A DNA stretch of 7,220 nt from contig NATO01000068.1 in NCBI GenBank assembly GCA_002085385.1, positions 1 through 7,220 of the forward strand, written 5' to 3'. The stretch is from a candidate division Zixibacteria bacterium 4484_93. Its GTDB lineage: Bacteria; UBP14; UBA6098; 4484-93. A program made the position numbers and the translations under genes. Each line of letters begins with the position of its first letter. Position 1 is the first letter of the stretch. Below the pieces are notes generated by a model. It did not search any database. It was not told the DNA's origin and saw only the letters and a list, made by a program, of their open reading frames with translations. Below are positions 1 through 6,509 of the stretch, in pieces.

Positions 1-517
1 GATTCCCAGGGTCGACCCTCTCCGGTGAGAAGGCAAGGAAAAAATCTTCGCCGACCTTAAGACCCGTCTCCTCAAACAGGGGCAAAAGCTCCTCCTGGGT
101 TGTCCCTGGGTAGGTTGTGCTCTCGAGGATGACAAGATGACCAGGGCGAAGAACCTTTTTTATATCATCGGCTGCCCGACGGATATAAGTCATATCGGGG
201 TCTTTTGTCTTGGAGAGCGGCGTCGGAACGCATATCGGCAGGATATCCGCCTTGGAGAGGACATCGGGCGTAGAGTGAGCCTTCAGTGCTCCAGATGAGA
301 CAAAGCGGGCTACATCATCGGAGGGGACATCATCCACATCGGAGGAACCAGAATTCACAAGCTCAACCTTCCGCTCGCTGACATCATAGCCTGAGACCTT
401 ATAACCTGCTTTACAGAATTCTATTGCCAGCGGAAGCCCAACATAACCGAGCCCGATTATGCCTATTTCTGCCTCGTATGAATCAATCTTCCTCTTCAAA
501 TCTTCGTATGCCGACAT
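1..517 (-). CDS. UDP-sugar 6-dehydrogenase (nucleotide sugar dehydrogenase), N-terminal part
   Basis: This is the first 172 codons of a UDP-glucose/GDP-mannose dehydrogenase family enzyme; the rest lies beyond base 1. Such enzymes oxidise the C6 hydroxyl of a UDP-sugar to a carboxylate in two NAD-dependent steps, making uronic acids for capsule, O-antigen or exopolysaccharide in the cytoplasm. The translation shows a Rossmann NAD motif GLGYVG at residues 22-27 with D45 placed to bind the adenosine ribose, ICVPTPL at 95-101, ESTTYPGTT at 132-140, and SPERVDPG at 164-171, where E166 sits in a conserved active-site segment. The SPERVDPGN form resembles the UDP-GlcNAc/ManNAc (WbpA/WecC-like) branch more than UDP-glucose dehydrogenase. 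Substrate is therefore a guess. The catalytic cysteine would lie outside the window. The ATG is supported by GGGAGG (527-532) nine bases upstream and by a promoter at 563-590. Its dehydrogenase identity is near certain. Confidence 0.93.
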   Translation of the reverse strand, partial: MSAYEDLKRKIDSYEAEIGIIGLGYVGLPLAIEFCKAGYKVSGYDVSERKVELVNSGSSDVDDVPSDDVARFVSSGALKAHSTPDVLSKADILPICVPTPLSKTKDPDMTYIRRAADDIKKVLRPGHLVILESTTYPGTTQEELLPLFEETGLKVGEDFFLAFSPERVDPGN

Positions 518-526
518 TCTACCTTG

Positions 527-532
527 CCTCCC
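527..532 (-). promoter_or_regulatory. Ribosome binding site of the sugar dehydrogenase
   Basis: On the minus strand this reads GGGAGG, nine bases before the ATG at 517-515. It fixes the start codon of a gene whose 3' end is not in the window. Confidence 0.75.
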
Positions 533-562
533 GATGCTTTATAAATAATTTTGAGAATTAAC

Positions 563-590
563 AAAATATTCTCCTTATCAAAAATGTCAA
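563..590 (-). promoter_or_regulatory. Putative sigma-70-type promoter of the sugar dehydrogenase
   Basis: Read on the minus strand, a perfect -35 hexamer TTGACA (590-585) is followed by a 16-bp spacer and TATTTT (568-563). Transcription would begin near 556 and give a leader of about 40 bases carrying the GGGAGG ribosome site. The element lies back to back with the rpoN promoter; the two -35 boxes are only 12 bp apart, so the two genes may share regulation or compete for polymerase. This is a consensus match by eye; no start site has been measured. Confidence 0.55.
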
Positions 591-602
591 CCAATTTTGA
601 AT

Positions 603-630
603 TTGATTTTTGCGCAGTTTTGATTATACT
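603..630 (+). promoter_or_regulatory. Putative sigma-70-type promoter of the rpoN unit
   Basis: TTGATT (603-608), a 16-bp spacer and TATACT (625-630) match the -35 and -10 consensus. A start near 637 would give a leader of about 20 bases before the ATG at 656. The position rules out the longer reading frame from the TTG at 551, which would lie upstream of the transcript. I see no other convincing promoter between here and the end of the prsW-like gene, so this probably drives the whole five-gene unit. Confidence 0.5.
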
Positions 631-655
631 AAAGTATGAGAGAGGAAAGAAGGAA

Positions 656-2053
656 ATGGTGAAACTAAGACTTGAGCAGAGGCTCAGCCTAAAACAGATA
701 CTCACTCCCCAGCTCATTCAGACGATGAAGCTTCTGCAGATACCACGGCTCGAGCTTGAGAATGACCTGAAGCTGGAGTTGGACAGTAATCCATTCCTTG
801 AAATTGTCGAGGAAAAAGAGCAGGATTCCAACCAAAAGGTCGAGCAGGAACTCGATGAATGGGATAACTTCATCGACCAGATGAACATATCGTTTCCACA
901 CATACTCGAGAAGGAACCAGAAAGCGATTTCGAGCCTATAAACATTGTCCCTGCAAAGGAGAAACTTTTCGACCATCTGATGAAGCAGTTGCGTTTATCC
1001 ACAAATAACAAAAGAGAACTTGCAATAGGAGAGGCAATTATTGGGAACCTCAACCGCCGCGGGTTCATAAGTCTGCCACTCGAGACCATCATCGAGTATA
1101 TCAACGAGGGTGTAAAACTCACTCCCCCAACAGATATGGATGAGGTAGAAAGGGTGCTTTCACTCATCCAGACATTCGACCCGCCAGGTATAGCAGCGAG
1201 GAACCTCAGGGAATCGCTTCTCCTGCAGCTGGAGAACATCGGGAAGAAGGACAGCCTCGCTTACAGGATTATAAATGAGGAATTCGAGAACCTGTTGTCG
1301 GATAGCACATACCAGATACCGGAGAAGATGGGGGTATCACCCGAGGATTTCGCAAAGGCGTTATCGAGCCTGAGAACCTTATCATTTGCTCCTGCATCCG
1401 AGTTCGATGTTACCAACTACTCAATTGAGCCTGACCTTATCGTGGAGAAGATAAACGGGAAATGGGAGGTTAGATACAACAACTCGTCCATCCCGACCCT
1501 CAGGGTCAACCATCAGTATATGAAGATGCTCAAGAACCGGAAGAAGCTCTCCAAGGAGGAAAAGAAGGATCTGCTCGATAAACTCAACTCGGCGAGATGG
1601 TGGGTTAACTCACTCCAACACCGTGAGAGCATACTTATTGCTACAATGAATGAGATAATCGCTCACCAGTTGGAGTTCTTCGAGAGGGGACCGGGGAACC
1701 TGCACCCGCTGAAGATGGAGGAGATTGCAAATGAGGTTGGAATACACACCGCCACTGTCTCGAGGGTGGTCAGCGACAAGTATGTTCAGACACCTCATGG
1801 AATATACCCGATGAAATACTTCTTCATTCAGGGTCTAAAAAACTTGAGTGGAGAGACAACATCCGCCGAGAAAGTCCAGAAACGGATTACAGAAATCGTG
1901 AAGCAAGAGAACCCGTCACACCCTCTGAGCGACCAGGCGATATCCGATATGCTGCGCAAAGAAGGGATTATCTGTGCAAGGAGAACAGTGGTAAAATACC
2001 GCCAGAAACTCAATATCCCGCCAGCAAGGTTCCGCAAAAGGCAAAGGAGTTGA
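656..2053 (+). CDS. rpoN: RNA polymerase sigma-54 factor RpoN
   Basis: The 465-residue protein has the full sigma-54 layout, at the family's usual length. Residues 3-49 form the glutamine- and leucine-rich activator-interacting region (LSLKQILTPQLIQTMKLLQI). An acidic linker follows (about 50-70), then the core-polymerase-binding domain (about 98-290, with TFDPPGIAARNLRESLLLQL at 173-192). A helix-turn-helix (about 351-390, EEIANEVGIHTATVSRVVSD) precedes the RpoN box ARRTVVKYRQ at 441-450, which reads the -24 promoter element. Sigma-54 directs polymerase to -24/-12 promoters and needs an AAA+ activator to open DNA; no activator is in the window. I chose ATG 656 over an in-frame TTG at 551. 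AGAGGA (641-646) lies nine bases before it, a promoter lies at 603-630, and family homology begins right after it. It is the first gene of the rpoN-lipA-hpf-hprK-prsW unit. Identification is secure. Confidence 0.97.
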   Translation: MVKLRLEQRLSLKQILTPQLIQTMKLLQIPRLELENDLKLELDSNPFLEIVEEKEQDSNQKVEQELDEWDNFIDQMNISFPHILEKEPESDFEPINIVPAKEKLFDHLMKQLRLSTNNKRELAIGEAIIGNLNRRGFISLPLETIIEYINEGVKLTPPTDMDEVERVLSLIQTFDPPGIAARNLRESLLLQLENIGKKDSLAYRIINEEFENLLSDSTYQIPEKMGVSPEDFAKALSSLRTLSFAPASEFDVTNYSIEPDLIVEKINGKWEVRYNNSSIPTLRVNHQYMKMLKNRKKLSKEEKKDLLDKLNSARWWVNSLQHRESILIATMNEIIAHQLEFFERGPGNLHPLKMEEIANEVGIHTATVSRVVSDKYVQTPHGIYPMKYFFIQGLKNLSGETTSAEKVQKRITEIVKQENPSHPLSDQAISDMLRKEGIICARRTVVKYRQKLNIPPARFRKRQRS

Positions 2054-2110
2054 CATACCTCGAATTTTTGTTATTTTTCTGGTCGGAAGAGCTAACGCGA
2101 AAAGGGAGTA

Positions 2111-2983
2111 ATGAAACCCGATTGGCTCAAGCAGAAATTTGTTTCCACCGAAGAAAGCAAAAGGGTTCGCAAACTCCTCCGAAAATTCCAGCTTCACACC
2201 GTATGTGAGGAAGCAGCCTGCCCGAACAGAAACCATTGCTACTCCCTCGGAAGAGCAACATTTCTGATACTCGGAGATGTCTGCACAAGAAACTGCAGGT
2301 TCTGCGCAATAAAAAAGGGTAATCCTCTCCCACCGGACCCGGATGAGCCAGCAAATATCGCACGGGCAGTCGAGCTGCTCGGCACAAGATATGCCGTCAT
2401 AACATCCGTCACAAGGGATGACCTGCCCGACTATGGCGCAGAACAGTTCATCGAGACTGTGCAGGAGATAAGAAAACTACCACAAGCTGTATCTATCGAA
2501 CTTCTAACCCCTGATTTTATGGGAAACAAGGATATCCTTAAATCGCTATTTGCAGAAGATTTTAATGTTTTTAACCACAATGTGGAGACGGTTCCAAGGT
2601 TGTATAAAACCGTTCGTCCACAGGCTGATTATCGCCGCTCGCTCGATGTCCTGTCATTTGCAGCGAAAAACTTCCCTGACATCATCACAAAATCAGGGAT
2701 TATGGTTGGACTCGGCGAGACAAAGAAGGAGGTCAAAAAGACAATCCTCGACCTGGCAACCTCCGGCGTCAAGATACTAACCATAGGACAATATCTGAGA
2801 CCATCGGAGAGGCATCTGCCCGTTGCAGAATACATTCATCCGGAGCTGTTCGAGGAATACAGGGAGTTCGGGGAATCAGCAGGGATTACCTATGTCTACT
2901 CTGCCCCACTTGTCAGAAGTTCTTTCTCTGCCGAGGAGGTCTTCCTCGAGACAAAGCAAACATATAGCAGAAAGGAGCATTAA
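2111..2983 (+). CDS. lipA: Lipoyl synthase LipA (radical SAM)
   Basis: LipA inserts two sulfur atoms into octanoyl groups on the lipoyl domains of 2-oxoacid dehydrogenases or the glycine cleavage H protein. The 290 residues show both iron-sulfur sites. The auxiliary cluster motif is C32-x4-C37-x5-C43, and the radical SAM motif is C58-x3-C62-x2-C65. The C-terminal segment that supplies a serine ligand to the auxiliary cluster appears as RSSF at 269-272, where RSSY is usual. GLGET at about 200 and the PQADYRRSL region are also typical. The ATG sits only two bases after AAAGGGAG, a tight spacing, but the N-terminal KPDWLKQK fits the family start. The gene follows rpoN by 57 bp with no evident promoter and ends exactly where hpf begins. 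No lipB, lplA or lipoylated enzyme is nearby, so its place between sigma-54 and HPF looks like operon membership without a shared pathway. Confidence 0.97.
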   Translation: MKPDWLKQKFVSTEESKRVRKLLRKFQLHTVCEEAACPNRNHCYSLGRATFLILGDVCTRNCRFCAIKKGNPLPPDPDEPANIARAVELLGTRYAVITSVTRDDLPDYGAEQFIETVQEIRKLPQAVSIELLTPDFMGNKDILKSLFAEDFNVFNHNVETVPRLYKTVRPQADYRRSLDVLSFAAKNFPDIITKSGIMVGLGETKKEVKKTILDLATSGVKILTIGQYLRPSERHLPVAEYIHPELFEEYREFGESAGITYVYSAPLVRSSFSAEEVFLETKQTYSRKEH

Positions 2984-3277
2984 ATGGAGATGAGAATCTC
3001 GGCAAGGCATTTCGAGCTGGACAGCGCCATCAAAAGCTACGCTGAAAAGCGGCTCGGTGACATTGATAAATACTTCAATAGGATAACAGACGCCGAACTC
3101 ATTCTGACAAAGGAAAATTATAGATATACTGCTGAGCTTATACTCTCGGTCCCACAGCGCAAACTGATGGCAAAGGCAACCGACGACGAGCTTACTGTTG
3201 CCCTGGATATGCTTAGCACAAAGATAGAGGCACAACTATCAAAGTTCAAGGAGAAGCTGAAAAACCACAGACCCTGA
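2984..3277 (+). CDS. hpf: Ribosome hibernation promoting factor, short form (HPF/RaiA family)
   Basis: This 97-residue protein matches the single-domain HPF/YfiA fold. It opens with MRISARHFELDSAIKSYAEKR (the first two residues aside), the usual beta strand and helix, and continues with a beta-rich middle and a C-terminal helix containing DMLSTKIEAQLSKFKEKLK. The family binds the decoding region of the 30S subunit when growth stops and keeps ribosomes inactive, commonly as 100S dimers. The length is that of short HPF (about 95 residues); there is no C-terminal dimerisation domain as in long HPF, so 100S formation would need a partner or would not occur. The ATG abuts the lipA stop codon with no intervening base, and AAAGGAG at 2971-2977 gives good spacing. 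A second ATG two codons later is possible but more distant. hpf after rpoN is a widely conserved pairing; here lipA separates them. Confidence 0.93.
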   Translation: MEMRISARHFELDSAIKSYAEKRLGDIDKYFNRITDAELILTKENYRYTAELILSVPQRKLMAKATDDELTVALDMLSTKIEAQLSKFKEKLKNHRP

Positions 3278-3283
3278 TTATAT

Positions 3284-4237
3284 ATGCAGACAATAACCGT
3301 CAGAAATTTCTTCGAGGATAACAAAGAAATCTTCAACCTGCGACTGCTTGCAGGGGAGCGAGGACTCGATAATCCAATAACCGTTCCGGAGGTTCAGAGA
3401 CCATCACTTGCCCTCGCCGGATTCCTCAAGAAATTCGCCTACAAGAGGATACAGGTTCTAGGATACTGCGAGATAGAGTATGCGAAAAGCATCTGTCCAG
3501 ATATCCTTCAGGAAAACATAACTGCTTTGCTCGAGACGGGTATTCCCTGCCTCGTGGTTACAAAAAATCTCTCTCCGCCAGAGGTTCTGGTGTCGCTGTG
3601 CGATAGGCTCGGTGTCCCGCTCCTCGTGGCTGACTTCCCTACCGTAAGATTCATATCCTGTGCAACGGATTATCTTGTCTCACTGTTTGCACCGACAATA
3701 GAGGTACACGGAAGTATGATGGATGTCTACGGCGTCGGGATACTACTTCGCGGGAAGGCAGGTATCGGCAAGAGCGAATGTGCCTTAGCACTCGTTAAGA
3801 AGGGGCATAGGCTTATAGCAGATGACACGGTAAGAATAACCCGGCGCGAGCCGAATACCCTCATCGCAACCCCGAGCAAACTCGGTGGAAACTTTATGGA
3901 GATACGCGGAGTGGGGGTAATAGATATCGAAAAACTATTCGGCATAAGAGCGATAACACCCAAAAAGGAGATTGAACTGGTGGTTACTCTCACTCCCTGG
4001 AATGAGATAGGAGAGAAACTCGAGCGGATTGGTGAGAAGTATCAGCACACCGAACTGCTTGGAGTATCCGTTCCGGAGATAATACTGCCCCTATCACCGG
4101 GGAAGAGCGTCTCGACACTCACCGAGGTAATTGCTACAAATCATATGCTCAAGACCCGCGGCGAGAACAGTGCAAAGGAGTTTGTGAAGAGGGTCAGACA
4201 GTCGCTTGAAACCGAGAATGAACAGGAACAGAATTGA
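3284..4237 (+). CDS. hprK: HPr kinase/phosphorylase HprK
   Basis: HprK phosphorylates the PTS carrier HPr on a serine and also removes that phosphate, linking sugar or energy state to regulation. The 317-residue protein is full length. The N-terminal domain covers about residues 1-135. The catalytic domain has the conserved H142 before the Walker A loop GKAGIGKS (157-164), an acidic pair D180-D181 in LIADD, and the HprK signature MEIRGVGVID at 205-214. A conserved arginine is likely at R248 (LERIG), and the C-terminal loop reads PGKS where PGRN is common. The usual loop is GDSGIGKS, so residues 158-159 differ, but the essential G-x-G-K-S core remains. No HPr or PTS enzyme is in the window. 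The start lies six bases after hpf with no clear Shine-Dalgarno sequence, suggesting translational coupling. After rpoN and hpf this gene fills the place of ptsN in many proteobacteria. Confidence 0.95.
   Translation: MQTITVRNFFEDNKEIFNLRLLAGERGLDNPITVPEVQRPSLALAGFLKKFAYKRIQVLGYCEIEYAKSICPDILQENITALLETGIPCLVVTKNLSPPEVLVSLCDRLGVPLLVADFPTVRFISCATDYLVSLFAPTIEVHGSMMDVYGVGILLRGKAGIGKSECALALVKKGHRLIADDTVRITRREPNTLIATPSKLGGNFMEIRGVGVIDIEKLFGIRAITPKKEIELVVTLTPWNEIGEKLERIGEKYQHTELLGVSVPEIILPLSPGKSVSTLTEVIATNHMLKTRGENSAKEFVKRVRQSLETENEQEQN
4224..4236 (+). promoter_or_regulatory. Ribosome site and TTG start of the prsW-like gene
   Basis: AGGA at 4224-4227 is followed six bases later by TTG at 4234, which overlaps the hprK stop as TTGA (4234-4237). 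The nearby ATG at 4218 is in another frame. The arrangement supports a non-ATG start with stop-start coupling to hprK. Confidence 0.6.
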
Positions 4238-4983
4238 GCGTCCTTCTCAATCTTTTCCTCTCCATCTTTGTCGGCGTCCTGTGGATGCTGTTCGTCTACC
4301 GGATGGATAGATACGAGCCGGAGCCTGTCAAGAAAATTATACTCGTTTTCCTGCTGGGAGGACTCGCTGCTGTGCCCGCTGCGATGCTCGAGGCAAAACT
4401 GAACACACCGCTAAAAATAATCTTCACCACATACTCTGTTCCCTATACGCTCTCCTTGTACCTCCTCATCGTTGGACCCGTCGAGGAGTTTGTCAAATTT
4501 TTCATCGTTCACATTACAATCTTCCGCAAGAAGGAATTTAACGAGCCCATCGATGGGATTATCTATTCTTCAGCCTCATCGCTCGGCTTCGCCACAGCAG
4601 AGAATTTTGTATATCTCAACAGGTTCGGTTCATCCCTGATACTTTTCAGGGGACCGCTGACCACACTCGCTCACATACTTTTCTCTATGCTCTGGGGATA
4701 TGCTCTTGGAGAGGGGAAATTCCATCCAAAGGAGAGCTTCTTCGCAAGACCTGTGAACGGGCTAATCCTTGCTGCGGCTGCACATGGAACATACAATTTC
4801 TTCCTGTATCCAAAGGAGTTGTTCGGATGGTCAAAAGGGGTTCAATATGCATCAGCAGTGATGGTTCTCGTACTTATGGTTACACTCTGGTTTATCCTTA
4901 TGAAGCACATAAAGAAGATGAACCTTGAATCTCCTTTTAAGCCGCTCTCTCTCAGCAAAAAAAGGAAAAGCCCTATTCCTTAG
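4234..4983 (+). CDS. PrsW-family intramembrane protease
   Basis: The 249-residue protein is a multispanning membrane protein of the PrsW family (CAAX-protease-related glutamic intramembrane proteases). In Bacillus, PrsW makes the first cut in the anti-sigma factor RsiW. Hydrophobic segments lie at about residues 3-22, 35-52, 70-94, 108-128 as a weaker stretch, 141-158, 174-192 and 205-224. The family motifs are in order: YEPEP at 27-31, GPVEEFVKFF with E84-E85 at 81-90, EPIDGIIY (104-111), GFATAEN with E123-N124 at 118-124, H147 in TTLAHILFS, and H184 in AHGTYNFF. The two glutamates and two histidines are the expected active-site residues. A basic tail (KHIKKMN...SKKRK) is probably cytoplasmic. 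It starts with TTG overlapping the hprK stop and ends inside the convergent envelope gene. No anti-sigma factor is nearby, so the substrate is unknown. Family assignment is strong; the symbol prsW would overstate function. Confidence 0.88.
   Translation: MSVLLNLFLSIFVGVLWMLFVYRMDRYEPEPVKKIILVFLLGGLAAVPAAMLEAKLNTPLKIIFTTYSVPYTLSLYLLIVGPVEEFVKFFIVHITIFRKKEFNEPIDGIIYSSASSLGFATAENFVYLNRFGSSLILFRGPLTTLAHILFSMLWGYALGEGKFHPKESFFARPVNGLILAAAAHGTYNFFLYPKELFGWSKGVQYASAVMVLVLMVTLWFILMKHIKKMNLESPFKPLSLSKKRKSPIP
4962..4981 (-). terminator. Weak possible terminator for the PD40-OmpA gene
   Basis: On the minus strand a 6-bp stem AAGGAA/TTCCTT with an 8-base loop runs into a stretch of T residues (down to about 4957), as in a Rho-independent terminator. 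The stem is short and contains only two G-C pairs, and the gene's own TAG lies at the start of the loop. On the plus strand no T tract follows, so it would not serve the rpoN unit. Confidence is low. Confidence 0.25.
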
Positions 4984-6445
4984 ACATAATCTTGAATTCT
5001 GTTTTCCGCTGGAGTGCAAGAGCTTTTCCGGTGGTAGGAGGTAGCTCCCCCATTCCTTTTGCAACAAGGCGGGAGGCATCTATTCCGTGGTCAACAAGAT
5101 AGTTTTTTACTGCCTCCGCTCGTCGACGGGATAGCCCAAGATTGTAAGTCTCTGTCCCGATAGAATCAGCATAGCCAAGTATCTCTATTCCAACACCGGG
5201 ATAATCGGTTAAAAGCTTCACCGCTCTCAGAAGCTCGCTCTCGGACTCCGGGCGAATACTATCACTGTTAAAGCCGAAGAATATGTTATTTATCTGGAGC
5301 ACTTCTCCCACCTCTATCGGCTTGAGTAGAACAGGGATATTAAATTCCTTGTAACCCTCATCAGGCGAGAGCTCAAAGTGCATCGAGAAGAAGGCATAGC
5401 CGGGTGCCTCGACTGTTATGCCATAAAGCTTGCCCGCTGGAAGGACAACATAATAGCCACCCGTTGCCGGATTGGTCTGGAGGGAATCGACAAAAACAGC
5501 ATCGGTCAGGTTCTCTATCTTGATGGATGCCGATACTGGCTCCTTTGTTCGGCTGTCCGTCACCCTACCGGAAACCGTCGCAACAACCCTCGGCTTGAGA
5601 GCCTCCTCGAGCGACATAAAGTATATGTCGGAATCGCCAAAGCCACCTCTCCTGGCAGAGGAGAAATATATATACTCACCGGAGGCTGGAATGGAGAAGA
5701 AGTAATCATTGCTCTGCGTGTTCACAGGCGGTCCAAGGTTCTCCGGCGAGGAAAAACGACCGTCATCCCCTTTCACCGTTCGATAGATGTCCAAAAGCCC
5801 GAGTCCACGATGTCCTGCGGAGGAAAAATATAGCGTCTGACCATCCGTATGAATGAATGGGGATAGCTCATCCCTGGCGGTGTTCACCGGATAACCGACA
5901 TTCTGAGCCTTGCTCCATAAACCATCCGGCAGACGACGGGAACAGTATATGTCAAATCCACCATATCCGCCAAGCCTGTTCGAGGCAAAATATAGCATCT
6001 TACCATCGGCAGAAACAGAAGGGTGCCCCTCCCAGGCAAATGTGTTCACAGAAGCACCAAGGTTCTCCGGCTCGCTCCAGCCATTCTTCGTCATCCGCGA
6101 GAGGTACAGGTCACAGCCACCATAAGAATCAGGCCTGCCGCAGGATGAAAATATTATCATCGAACCATCCGGGGTAATGCAGAGCGACCCCTCATTGTAT
6201 CGGGAGTTCACAGGTGAACCGATATTCTCCGGAGTCTGCCACTGGCTACCTATCCTCTCGGAGCGGTAGAAATCCTCGTTCCCATCCCGTGAGGAAGCAA
6301 AATAAAGGAAGCGCCCGTCAGCAGTTATGTAAGGTGCAAAATCAGCCCATCCAGAATTCACAGACGATATATTGGTGGGCTGGATACCAATCTCCTCCTG
6401 AGCAAAAAGCGGAGCCAGAAAGAGAAACAGAATAAAAACCCTCAT
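4973..6445 (-). CDS. Secreted PD40-repeat protein with C-terminal OmpA peptidoglycan-binding domain
   Basis: The protein starts with a signal peptide (MRVFILFLFLAPLFA, likely cut before QEE), with no lipobox cysteine. It then has five PD40/TolB-like blades (about residues 36-279), recognisable as DG..LYFAS...G..DIY, and a carboxypeptidase-regulatory-like beta domain (about 287-372, SGRVTDSRTKEPVSASIKI). The C-terminal OmpA domain spans about 382-487, with GYADSIG (D427) and LSRRRAEAV (R442) as the likely diaminopimelate-binding residues. The expected role is a periplasmic or outer-membrane-linked protein that grips peptidoglycan through the OmpA domain and displays a propeller for protein contacts. 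Related architectures occur widely in FCB bacteria, but the partner is unknown. I chose ATG 6445 over a TTG at 6475. GGTGGAG (6451-6457) lies five bases before it, the signal peptide begins there, and the TTG falls in the -10 box. Its last 11 bp overlap the prsW-like gene tail to tail. Confidence 0.92.
   Translation of the reverse strand: MRVFILFLFLAPLFAQEEIGIQPTNISSVNSGWADFAPYITADGRFLYFASSRDGNEDFYRSERIGSQWQTPENIGSPVNSRYNEGSLCITPDGSMIIFSSCGRPDSYGGCDLYLSRMTKNGWSEPENLGASVNTFAWEGHPSVSADGKMLYFASNRLGGYGGFDIYCSRRLPDGLWSKAQNVGYPVNTARDELSPFIHTDGQTLYFSSAGHRGLGLLDIYRTVKGDDGRFSSPENLGPPVNTQSNDYFFSIPASGEYIYFSSARRGGFGDSDIYFMSLEEALKPRVVATVSGRVTDSRTKEPVSASIKIENLTDAVFVDSLQTNPATGGYYVVLPAGKLYGITVEAPGYAFFSMHFELSPDEGYKEFNIPVLLKPIEVGEVLQINNIFFGFNSDSIRPESESELLRAVKLLTDYPGVGIEILGYADSIGTETYNLGLSRRRAEAVKNYLVDHGIDASRLVAKGMGELPPTTGKALALQRKTEFKIMSKE
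5609..6340 (-). repeat. Five PD40 beta-propeller blades with a 54-residue period
   Basis: Within the envelope protein, the linker motif (P)ENLGxPVN recurs at residues 73, 127, 181 and 235 (numbering from ATG 6445). Every interval is 54 residues, or 162 bp. The first blade has a shorter, diverged linker (TNISSVNS). Each blade ends in a DIY- or DLY-like strand. The nucleotide copies have diverged but keep short shared words such as GGTTCTCCGG on the plus strand (around 5740 and 6060). Confidence 0.85.
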
Positions 6446-6450
6446 ATAAT

Positions 6451-6457
6451 CTCCACC
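6451..6457 (-). promoter_or_regulatory. Ribosome binding site of the PD40-OmpA gene
   Basis: GGTGGAG on the minus strand, five bases before the ATG at 6445-6443. It decides the start at the signal peptide over the upstream TTG. Confidence 0.7.
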
Positions 6458-6473
6458 GTTTTGAGCTACTTCC

Positions 6474-6501
6474 AATATACAAAAAATGTAACCATTCGCA
6501 A
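6474..6501 (-). promoter_or_regulatory. Putative sigma-70-type promoter of the PD40-OmpA gene
   Basis: On the minus strand TTGCGA (6501-6496), a 16-bp spacer and TATATT (6479-6474) form a fair -35/-10 pair. A start near 6467 gives a leader of about 22 bases. It lies back to back with the tRNA promoter, with 8 bp between the -35 boxes. The -35 match is only four of six, so this is weaker than the tRNA promoter. Confidence 0.42.
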
Positions 6502-6509
6502 TTTTTTTC

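Noticed and set aside
551..655. N-terminal extension of rpoN from a TTG start
   Set aside because: It would begin upstream of the predicted promoter, lacks sigma-54 homology and has no ribosome site; ATG 656 fits the family.
718..1239. 173-codon open frame on the minus strand inside rpoN
   Set aside because: Serine-rich, low-complexity product with no recognisable domain; it is the antisense shadow of a confident gene.
5378..5833. 151-codon open frame on the plus strand opposite the envelope gene
   Set aside because: No recognisable domain or ribosome site; it lies wholly opposite conserved PD40 coding sequence.
6446..6475. Longer start (TTG 6475) for the PD40-OmpA gene
   Set aside because: It would put ten residues before a clean signal peptide, and the TTG overlaps the predicted -10 box.
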